From Eurosta solidaginis (lineage: Eukaryota; Arthropoda; Insecta; Diptera; Tephritidae), in contig NC_090319.1 of the NCBI RefSeq assembly GCF_040869045.1, positions 69,102,779-69,166,778 on the forward strand: a DNA stretch of 64,000 nucleotides. Reading direction: 5' to 3'. Each line of letters opens with the position of its first letter. The first letter of the stretch is position 1. Shown one piece after another: positions 23,205 through 35,200 of the stretch. The position numbers were made by a program, and so were the translations under genes. The notes under the pieces were generated by a model. The model was not told where the DNA came from and made no database searches. It was given only the letters and a program-made list of their open reading frames with translations.

Positions 23205-26200
23205 CTATTGTTCACCATTACTGCTAGCTATAACATGTATTTGCATACTTTTGGTGCTATTATAAACTTGTCCCTGTGGAAATGGATGCACTTTGGAATG
23301 TGTATCGGTTTTACTTGTACCACCAGCTGTATAACGTGATAATCTGATATTGGGCATTGGTAGAAAGCCAGTACTCAATGGCATAACGTCCAATGAAATG
23401 GAATGACTCTCAACATCCTTCATGGATACAACGCCTGCAATGATATGAAGAAATGTTGTTAAAATTTTGAATAGGGTATAAAAATTGGCGGCCACCGTGG
23501 TGTGATGGTAGCGTGCTCCGCCTACCACACCGTATGCCCTGGGTTCACACCCCGGACAAAGCAACATCAAAATTTTAGAAATAAGGTTTTTCAATTAGAA
23601 GAAAATTTTTCTAACGGGGTCGCCCCTCGGCAGTGTTTGGCAAGCGCTCAGGGTGTATTTCTGCCATGAAAAGCTCTCAATGAAAACTCATCTGCCTTGC
23701 AGATGCCATTCGAGTCGGCATAAAACATGTAGGTCCCGTCCGGCCAATTTGTAGAGAAAAGCAAGAGGAGCACGACGCAAATTGGAAGAGAAGCTCGGCC
23801 TTAGATCTCTTCGGAGGTTATCGCGCCTTACATTTATTTTTTTTTTTTATAAAAATGCTTGTTGAGAATAACTACTAAGCAACTAAACTTGTTCTAATAC
23901 TACTAAGACATATAAATATATGTACCACACACTATTCATAAACATAAATTTAAATAAAGAAATATCTTTTTTGGGTTTTGTTAATAGCCTTATAAGTTTA
24001 TCTTAACTTTCTGGTTAATTATTGAGCTCAAGGCCGCAAGGATAAATAAAACACTTTGTATTTTGTGGTATTATAATTTATATAATTGATCGACGATCAA
24101 GTACATTGATTTGTTCCTGATGATGGTTTCAGATTGAAACCGAAATATCGACCAATTACATAAATTATAATACCACAAAATACATGGTGTTTTATTTATC
24201 CTTGCGGCCTTGAGCTCAATAATTAACCAGAAAGTTAAGATAAAGAAATATCGTTACTGAAAGTTTTACACAATATATGTAGGTTCAAATATATTTGATA
24301 TAAAAAAATTTAAGTAAAGGATTTAGTAAATAAAAATAAAATAAAAAAACTTTAAGCACTTCCTTTATATAAATGGACAAAAATTTGCGAAAAATGTTTC
24401 CTTATATAAAGACATATTCTTGCTAAACTTTGATTTTTAAATGATGACATAGAAATTGCAAAAATATTTATGAGAAGTGAAAATATAAAAGTGGAGCGCA
24501 CATTACTTGGATTGGAAAGTTGGTAGGAAAGGGGATATTATTAGTCAATCAATTGCGCTCCACCTTTATATTTTTACTTATCATAAATATTTTTGCAATT
24601 TCTATGTCAAAATTTAAAAATCAAAGTTTAGCTAGAATATGTATTTATATAAGGAGACATTTTTCGCTGAGTTTTGTCCATTTATATAAGGGAAGTGCTT
24701 AAAATTTTTTTTATTTTATTTTTATTTTCTCCTTTTTTTCCTTTGTCACGGCATATTAATCTATCTGTGAAGTTTCATGTTTGTAGCTCAATGAGAAGTT
24801 AATTAAAAATCAATCCCAAAATTCCCTCCGTTTCGTACGATTTTTCTGAATACGTCATCCCGTGCGCCCCCTAGCGACTCTTTTTATATCGTGTCATCGG
24901 CTGTCATCGACCTCTGAATTAAGTTTGAAATTTCAAGTCTCTAGCTCATCGAGAAGTTGCCTAAAAGCTGGTTTGAAAATTTAAAAATTCTTATCTAATT
25001 ATTTCGATCCGTGCGCCACCTAACGGATTTTTCTCCTTTTGTTCCTTTGTCAGGGTGTCTTAACCAGTCTCTGAGGTTTCGTATTTGCAGCTCAATGAGA
25101 AGTTACTTTAAAATCGATCTTAAAACACCAAATTTCCAAATTCTTATCTAAATATTTCGATCCGTGCGCCACCTAACGGCATTTTTTCTCCCTTTCTTAA
25201 ATTTCCTCGGCGTCTTATCCTATCTGTGAAGTTTTAGAGTTGTAGCTCAATGAGAACTTACATAAAAATGGATTCCAAAATTCCCTTCGTTGCGTACGAT
25301 TTTTCTAAATATCTTATCCCGTGCGCCCTCTGGCGAATCTTTTTGTATCGTATCATCGACCTCTGAATTAAGTTTGAAATTTCAAGTCTGTAGCTCATCG
25401 AGAAGTTACCTAAAAGCTGGTTTGAAAATTTTCAAATGCTTATCTAATTATTTCGATCCGTGCGCCACCTAACGGATTGTTTTCCTTTTGCTGCATTGTC
25501 ACGGTGTGCTAACCTATGGTAAAGTTTCACGTTTGTAGCTCAATGAGAAGTTACTTAGAAATCGATTGCAAAATTTGTATGAAAAGCGAACAAACATTCA
25601 ACCGACCTATTTCGATCCGTGCGCCACCTAACGGATTTTTTTTTCTTTTGTTGCATTGCCACGGTGTTCTAACCTATGTGTAAAGTTTCCCGTTTGTAGC
25701 CCAATGAGAAGATACTTAAATGAAAATCGATTGCAAGATTTGTATGAAAAGCGAAAAAACATTCAACCGACCTAATATAAAGGAAGTAAAAACCAGCTCG
25801 TTCCCCAAGGCAATTGAATACAAGCCAGACTTATATAAATACCGGAACGACGCGGGAACATATTCGCCCAACGATTTACACCCTAAAGGTATTCGTTAAA
25901 AATTTCAAGAAGGACTTCGCTCATTTCATAATAACATCAAATGAAAAATATGGTTTGAGGATTGTTACTTCAGCAGCATTCCTTCGAGAAGTTTGAACAA
26001 AAATTATACACGTACATACTCCTTAATTTGTTGGTCGCCTGGTCACAGAGAAGTGCAGAGATCCCCGTGCCGACGGCTGAATGGTCATAGAGTGGTTTTT
26101 AAATAGCTCTCCTTCGAAGCCCGGGTAAGTGCAGTTGTATAAAGTGCCTTACCTCGGTATGTTGGTACAGGTAGTCAAAATAAGAGTGTTTTCGGGGTGC

Positions 26201-29200
26201 TTCCGCGGAAAAATAGCCTAAAAAGCAGTCAAGGCACAGTCAAGATAAAAGATGGCAGACATACCACTTATACAGTTAAAGTGGTTTAGAATGTTTCTGC
26301 GGCAAGGTAGGCATGCTGTAAGAGGTAACTACAATCTGCACTCTCAAAGGTTCGAGGGGTCAAAAGAAACCAGCGTGGCTACCAAGTACTCGTGAAGTTC
26401 AAAGTGTAAACATACAGGCATAGCAAACTAATTCTTTAAAGTTAACTAGAGCTCGCCCGGGTATTGAAGTTAAACCACAACCGACGTAACTTTAAAAGAA
26501 ACAAATTGTCCCCGGCTTTTTTGAGAGTAGCTTCGTCCACTTATTATCGGTAAAACCCGATAACGATAAGTTGTTTTGTATAGGCCTATTATCGATAGGA
26601 AAATAGTATCTTGGCGATATCGGCTTGTCATCGCCGAGTCATGGGTTTCTTATTGTTTTCTTATCGGCTTTGTTCGAGGGATTACAGGCATATCATCGAC
26701 TTACGGTTTTATCGGTATCTGTTTCCTGACAAACTGATAAGGCATCGATTACAAATCTGTAACGCGCTGTTAGAAAATTAGTAACACTCCGACAATAAAT
26801 CGACAACTTTTCGATATCAAATCGATTGATATCTTTGCGATAACACGCCGGTAACAAATTGTTAACATCCCAATATCAAACTGATAACTTTTCGATAACA
26901 AATCGATAAATTTTCAAACGGCAAATATATGGCATAGCGCTAACAAGCTGGTAGCATTCCGATTAAAAAAAATACCACTTTTTGACAAAAAAACAATATT
27001 TTTTTAACCTATTCATAGCTTTTCGATTGATAACCGATAACACAGCGATAGTTATAACACTTTGTTAACAAATCAATAACTCATATATCATCGTCGATAA
27101 CAAACCGATCGTACTTCGAAAAAAAATGGATAACACGCTCACCGGTTTAGGTTCTGGCTTGGGTTTTGACTTCTAATCTTTCCTTTATCTCCCCCCACCT
27201 GCTTTTCTTCTTGTATTTGCTTTGCTTTCCTTTACTTAAGTTACCTTTCCTTTCCTTGTTTGATTTCGGTCGTATCAACTCTACCACATTCATTGTTCCC
27301 ACATTGCTGTGTAGTGACCACACCCACCGACATTCAGTGGTGGAGCAAACGCACCCCTAACATTGGCTCACAAAAAAATCTAAAAATTAGTTAGGGACCC
27401 CTAAAAAGAATAGCTAAAGCACAATCTGTCTGAAAAGGTGTGACGAACATAACGCCAAGAAGTGCATGTACCAGCAGAAGGGGAGTCGGTCCATTGGTGT
27501 TTCACTAAATCATACCGCGCCGAAAGTAGCAGTTACTCAAACGTAAGGATTATTCCGTGGATTAAGGTAATACTGGCTGGTTTGATGGTTTATCGTTTAA
27601 GGGAGCTCACGTCGCCCTAGAAGGTTTGGCGCGGTTATAGGAAATCGTTCGCGATACAGTCGTACCTCAATGATGATAGCTCGTTATCGCTATTACAACA
27701 ACAATGACAATCCCCCTCCACGTATTCTTTGCAAACGGATCATTACCATTTTTCTATTTCCAAAGTCAGGTATCGTATTTAGCAATACGGAAATACTATA
27801 AATTTTACAGAAAGCTTTTCTCTCAAATACTCTCCTTTTAAATGGGACCATGGGGTGTAAATCTCGTACGCCTTGCTAGGACTTTACTTCTCAATTACCT
27901 TAGTCAGTCTAAAGTACCTCTTATTGGCAAGCGTATTTCCACGTTTGATTTGCTCCCATAGACTTGAGAGCTGGAAACACTTGTCAGGTTTTATCAATTG
28001 TGATTTTAGCTTTTTAGAATGAGGAACCTATTTAAATCCTTTACTTTTAAATAATAGTAAACACATTAATACAATAATGTCAACAACAAAATATAACCAA
28101 CCTGCTGAACGTCCACATACAGCCCATAAATTCTGATCGCTCAAAACCTCGTACATCAGATCCACATAGGGATTTTCGTGCACCTTTGTAATTTTTAAAT
28201 TCAAATTACACACAGAACGTAAACGACATAATTCGTTTGGCTCAAGTTGCGTTTGCACTTTGAATAGCGTTGTATAGTCGACTAAATCAAAAGCGCAACC
28301 ATAATTGCGTAAAAGTTGTGGCTTTTCGACTGTTGAGTATTTCGTCATAAAATGCACTTTGATTACTGCTGGTAATTCTACCTCTGCTTTCAGTGGTTCC
28401 ACTTGTATTTCATATAGATAAGAAACTGTAAGGCCTTTATATATGTGCTAGAACATAAAAGCAGGAACAATTTAAATGATTTTCTTAATCTAAATTTTTA
28501 CAAAAAAGATACATACCACACGCGCTTGTGATGTTGGATTCAAGTCTATTAAACGTACGCCCGCTACATCACATTTCACCTTAGCTTCAGTTAAATATAA
28601 ATTCGCTTCCAAGCCCTTCATTACAACATGCAAAAACTTTTGTGTACCACAAGTGTGTAGGCGGCATTGCGCCTCCAAAGCAGGCTGAAAATCAATAGCG
28701 ATTTGCAATTCATTACGCGACCATGGACATGTTAATGTCACATAATGCTCTAAATGTTTCGAAATTTTACGTCCTGGTAAATCAGTCAAAACTTCGAGTG
28801 GAATTTCACGTTCTTCAAAAGATTTGAAATTTGGTAACGGCACATGGAGTGTGCTTTCAAATGTTGTATCATCTTCTAAATTTTCACAATTGATTCTAGT
28901 CTCTAATTCGCTAATTTCATTATTGCGTAATTGACTTGGTCGCTCCGCTGCCATATGCGGCTCAATGTGCTGTTCGTTTGGGTTTTTTTCTTTTGAACGT
29001 GCCATACGTATGCGCAAATTTTTGGAACATTTAAGCACGATTTTCGCATCGGCAGGGAAAATAAAACTACCGCCAGATACTTTTAAGCGTATCGGTTGTT
29101 CAATGCCCGCAATCAAGTTTTTGAAGTTAAGCACTGCCGCAGCTGGCTTTGTAGTGATAACAAATGGTAAAGCTCTAAAAGGCATTTGCTCTGACAGGAA

Positions 29201-32200
29201 CTCCAAAGGAGATATACAAATTCGCATCTAAAAAAATATAAGATTTGTAGCTTTTTTTCAAATATAGTCAAGATTTTAAACAAGATTGTACAGTCTCGTT
29301 TTTGGGGACGGAACTCAGGATAATCCATTCTAGGAATCGTTGTTGTTGTTGTAGTGATAAGGACACTCCCCGAAGGTCTTGGGGAGTGATCGATGTTGGT
29401 GGTACTTCGCCGGATGCAGATCTGGTACGCTCCGGTACCAAGTCCGACCATCTCGGGAACGATTTGTTATGACCACATGCGACCTCCTAGGCCATACCGC
29501 CCTCCCAGCCCCTAGATCCATAAGGAGTTCTGGGTCGCCAGAGCCTCGGTTTTTAATGTAACAGGATTCGCCATGGATAGGTGAGGATGACAATTGGGTT
29601 TGGAGAAGCTATATATTGCGCCGGCAACCTGAAAGGGTTGCGCTACACAACCCCTTGAATATATTTGGTGTGTTCTAACCCCCTAACCCGCTGGGAGTAA
29701 TATGTGTATCATTATTTGATCCTAAAAGCGCTAATCCCTGGTCGTTGAGCAAGCTTCTGTTAACACTGTGGAATCATTCAGTCTATGAGAGGTTCTCACG
29801 GACCGGCCACTTTAACCTAACCTGGTCTTCGAAGCTTTACCTGGGAGTTATGAATTGGGAAACATTTTTTTTTTTTTTTTTTTGCTTTTGGCATAAATAT
29901 GAACGACAACAACAGCAACAAGAACACCGGCAATAAAAGGGACCTAACGGACTCACTAGAAAACAGCAACGTCCCAAGGAAAAATTGGGCGCGGAAAACC
30001 GGAATTGTAGGGAGTCTGCCGGAAAAAGAAGTTAACCCCTTCCTGGATCACGCAAGAAGCGATAATGACAAGCCGTCGAACAGCAAATGCATCCATGAAC
30101 CAGCCATTAAAGACGAATATCGGTGCAAGGTATACTGGTCTGAACAGTGAATCATGAAAAGTAGATTCGAGGATACAAGTCTTCGTATTTACTTGAGCAT
30201 GAGCGGAAACCCGCGTGACAGCATTAAAAGAACTGTCTTTAGAATAACTTAAAGTTTCAGGCATATCCCTTTATAACTCTGGAAACAAAGAACATCAAAC
30301 AGTCCAAAGACAGCCTCAGAAAAACATGTGGAGGACGCCCCTCTTTCAATGGAAAACCGTACTAAGGACCGGAGATGCAAGGCGTTGCCTTAATGGCTAC
30401 ACCAACAACAACCAAGGAACACACAACGTCCAGTCTCCTCAATATACAACACCTACTCGTCATACAGGGCAGAAGCCTGGAAATCCATAGAGGAGAATGT
30501 AATGAATGCAAGCCTATGAAACCGCAATAAGATTTTAATACTAATTAATCGCCCGAGTCAACCTCCATAACGTTGTAGCGGCATCCATGTTTGATATTAG
30601 TTCTTCTAAGAATACTGAGTTATTTCCAAAGACTTCAGCGTTGTTGACGTAGAAAGGGACCATCCTTCAGTCTTCTAAATATCTATGTTCTAAATATCAG
30701 AAATATAACAAGAAATATGAAGGCCCGATCTGACGCAGAGGTTTCTCTCCTATTTTTCTTACTTCTATTTGTGTCTCTTTTTTTTATAATGTCAATATGC
30801 AAAACGAGTCCAAAGGTTCTGTGCAAATTGTTTCGTCTTCTAATATTATTGCATTATAAGAAAATGTCAGTTGGTCTTAAGAAGATAAACGTATAATTTT
30901 ACATTGACAATACTCTACCTTAGCGGTCGCCGTGGTGTGATGGAAGCGTACTCCGCCTACTACACCGAAGATCCTTGGTTCACGCCCCTGGCAAAGCAAC
31001 ATCAAAGTTTTTTTCAATTAGAAGAAAATTTTTCTAAGCGGGGTCGCCACTTGGCAGTGTTTGGCAAGAACTCCTAGTGTATTTCTGCCATGCAAAGCTT
31101 CTCCGTGAAAACTCATCTGCCTTGCAGATGCCGTTCGGGATCGGTATAACACAAGTAGGTTCCCTGCCGCGAATTTGTAGGAAAAACTGAAAGGAGCACG
31201 ACGCAAATTGGAGGAGAAGCTCGGCCCAAAATCTCTTACATCTATTTTTTTTTTTTTATATTAATACGCTACCTTTTGTAAGATAGCTAAAAATATTGGA
31301 CGTTGTCGTTGTTGTATTAATAGTACATGGGCACGACAATCTGTCATCAAATTCCACTAGCGGGAGTCTAAGGAAACTGGCAATTTCAATAAAGGCGGAC
31401 CATAGAATGGTTGGTGTTAGAGGCGTAGATTCCACATTACAATTTAAAGGATGGTTGGTGTCATGTGGGGACACATCGCATGCGGGACATACATTACGTA
31501 TGTTGGGATTGATTCTGGACATGTAAGGGTTTAACCTGTTACAGTATCCAGAACGAAGTTGGCCAGGTTGACTCGTGTCTCCCTTGGTAGTGTGCTTTCT
31601 TCTGCAAGAGTAGGATATTTATATTGATAACAGGTTTCACAGGGTGCGTCCAGTCAAAAGCGTTTACCGATTCTGTGTGGACTTTGCTAAGGGCCTCCTT
31701 ATGCTTATCTGGATCAAACAGCTGTGTTGGCAGGTGCCGGATCTCGTCATAGTGCTTATGGAGATGGTCCCTTAACCCCCATAGAGGTGGAGCTGGATCA
31801 AGAATTTGTTTGCTGGGACGTCCTGGTTTTAACAATAACTGTCTGTTCAGCTGTGCTCTTTAATGTTGAGCTATTTGGCTTCACTATGTAGGTGGTGTTC
31901 GGAAGTCATAAGGGGACATCCCGTGGCAGTTCTGATTGCAGCATTAAACCCATTTAATATTGGACGTGAAATTCGATTCTGATCTGCACTTGCATGCACG
32001 TGTATCGTCAATTGTGTATAAGATACATAGCCCCAACGAAAACCGCAAGTCTCTTGCTGGCAGCACTTGTGGCATAGACAAAAAAATCTGCCAATTGGTC
32101 TACGCTAAGTTCGTCGAGCTTAAAGGAAACAACTTAGAGGAAGCAGAGAAGAATCAACCTCAAGAAAAAAGAAGTATAAATTTAATTTAAAAAAGCGTAC

Positions 32201-35200
32201 TCTATTATGTTTGTTTGCGTTTTCTTAAATCCAATTAAAGTTTTATAAAACCCAATTGACTATTCTAAAATTCAACTAACGTTTTTTAATAAGCAAGCCA
32301 GTCATTCTTTTATAGTGATAAATACAACTACAATTGGTGTAGAGAATTCTCTCGTATATGAAAACTGAGAGTACTAAATAAAATAGGTTATTTATCTATA
32401 CGGACTAATCTTCATCATTGAGTTTCAATCATTCCGTCCCTATACAAAAAACTTGCAAGTATTGTAGTATTATTCAAACCTGTTTAAAATCCCAAGTGCC
32501 TACACGTGTCGCTTTTGATTTCAGCTCAAGTATATTACCACCCGGTTGTAAAGTTACTTTTTCAGTAGCTACAAAATTCGTGAAATCCGATTGCACACTT
32601 GGTGATAATTTGCGTTTAGTACTACTCGTACGACGCACTGGCTGTTTGGTTTTAGGCAATTCACAAGCTACTGAAGCACAATCTAATGTATTATCTTGTT
32701 TGTAGTCTAAACGTAGTGACATTTTAAGAAGTGATTCTTTGTGTGTTGAACAAACCAAAGGTGATGCGGCTACCTCGCCAGTAAGTGGAGCCACATGCAT
32801 TTCATATGATAGTTGTATACATTCAGCAAATACTTCACGTGGATATAAACTTTCCAATTTCAGTTGTACCTTGACAATATCATCTTGTATTATGGGTTCT
32901 ACATTTAACACATTTATATCACAGATACGAAAGTGGTCTTCAAGCACACAGTAATTGGCATTCTCTATGGACGGTTGCGCTGATAGCGTTGTTGTTAACG
33001 TTTTTATTGATTTAAGAAATTCGTCGAAATAAAATGAACGCACCAACTGTTCCAACTCTTGACAACATGATATAGAACTACATGTTTTAGTATAGGCCAG
33101 CGAATCACCCATTTTGCGATAACAATTCGCTAGTTCCAGTAAAGTTTGTGAGCATAGTGCATGCCAATTTTCAGCTTTTAATTCGCGTAATAAATCAGTG
33201 AAAAAACCAACAGCTTTATGTGGTTCATTAAGCGCACAATAAAAGTTACCCAAATCCAAACCCACGAGACGTGCTGAACGATGACGGGCGACATGTTTGT
33301 ATGTGCTTATTGCTAATTCTGCCAATTCTAAATAAAGCTTTTGAAACGCCTGATTGGAGCCTAATGCTTCTTTCAATTGTTCTGTAGCAGATTTCTTCGG
33401 ACGACGATTGGGTGAACGATCGCGTTTTTGCTCGGAAATTTGGGGTGTTGGATTTAAGAACTGTGACTGCTCAAGCGGTGTATCACCAATGCCAGCAGAG
33501 AGTTGTACCACAATATGTAATTGTTCGGAAGTGGGCGTAAAACCGGGCAGTAAACCACACAGCTTACCTAATTCATACAATTTATCTTTGGCTAAATTCC
33601 AGATTGGCGCACAGTGTTGAAAGCAAACTAACTCGTTTGGTTCCATAGCCATCTCACAGGTTTGTAGTACTTCTAAGGCGCAAACAAACTCCCAGCAAGA
33701 TAGTGCACCTTCCTGTGTATCCAATTTGACAAACTCAATTTCCCGCAATGTAGAAAAGAGAAAGTTTAGCAGGCGTTTAGCAATTTCTGGTATTTCATTG
33801 CTTTGTTGCAACAAATGTGCTTGTCGTTCGAATAAGTAATTTCGAAATTCTAATATCGAGACGGGACCGGCTTTTATTTTGTGTCGTAATTCAAATTTAT
33901 CGCGCCGATTTAAATAAATGCCGTGAAAGGAGCTTAACGGTTGCTTGAAATGTTCCAACCATTTTTGCTTTTCACCGAAGCCAGAGTGGGTAATGAGTTG
34001 TGAAAACATAGCGTCCAGTTCATCATATTGTATTAGTGCCTCAGTGTGCAATTCAAGTTTTTCGAATATCAATGCTAAATCCTCTTGCATAAAAAAGTAC
34101 TGGCAAAAGTCCCAACCGTCGTGGTTGCGCTTTTCACGTTTACTTCGTATAAGCTCCTCATATTTCGCAATATTACGATTGTAGCTAGCAAGCATGAGAA
34201 ATCTGTAAGTATAAATATTGTTATTAAAAAGAAGTTACAAAAGGTGCGTAACGATGCATCTTCACGAGAAGAAGAGATGGTATCTAGCAATAGGGGAGAG
34301 TTAGTTTATGCAAAGAGGATTTATTAAAATAAGAGGCACCAGTTTGCTACGAGTGGTGAGTAAATCGCTCGGAAAAGGACTAGTTATTTCATGGATTTGT
34401 ATTTTCGTCCGATAATTGCCATAAACAGTCCAACCATGAACTATCGATCCAGAATAACGCCATCTACCCCACGATAACACCGCTACAACTCAACTTTTGT
34501 AGAACCTTGACGTACTCGTATTTGGGGCAACACTTTTGTTCAATCCTCTCCTAACAGAATGCTACTACATGATCTTCAGAAAATGTATGACTGTGCCGGT
34601 TTAACAATTAATGCTATTAAATCCAACTGTCCGATCCCTTTAACCACGATCCTCAAGACCGGAGAGTGAACTCCGTTATAAACGCCAAATACCCGAAACA
34701 CAAGCCCCCAGCGGGTTAGGGGGTCAGAATATAACCGCGGCAGGTATGCCTGTCGTAAGAGGCGACTAAAATACCAGATTCAAGGGGCTGTGTGGCGCAA
34801 TACTTCAGTTGCCAGCGCAATATATAGCTTCTCCAAACCCAATTGTCAAACCTCACCTATACGCGCGAATCCTGTTTCACTAACAGACGAGGCTCTGGCG
34901 ACCCCAAGCTCCTCATGGAACTTGGGGGTGGGGAGGGAGGGATGGCCTGAAGGTTTAATGTGGCCACATAAATCGTTCCCGAGATTGTCGGGCTAGCACC
35001 TTAATGGTGATGTGTACCCGGAGCCTACCGGATCTGTATCCGGCAAAGGACCATCACATCGATAACACTCCCCAAAGCCTTCGAGGAGCAACCTTATCGC
35101 TACAACAACAACAACAACATGCCCACATAACATCAACCATCTATCCTATTGGAATGTGGAACCAACGTCTCTAATCTCTTGGTCCAACCCTGTTGCAAAC

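Noticed and set aside
23486..23570. SINE heads as real tRNA genes
   Set aside because: The head has a box-B-like GGTTCACACCC but no cloverleaf with proper acceptor and anticodon stems, and it is followed by the constant SINE body in every copy.
32418..33620. Plus-strand ORFs opposite TRAPPC10 exon 4
   Set aside because: Antisense shadows of a well-supported exon.
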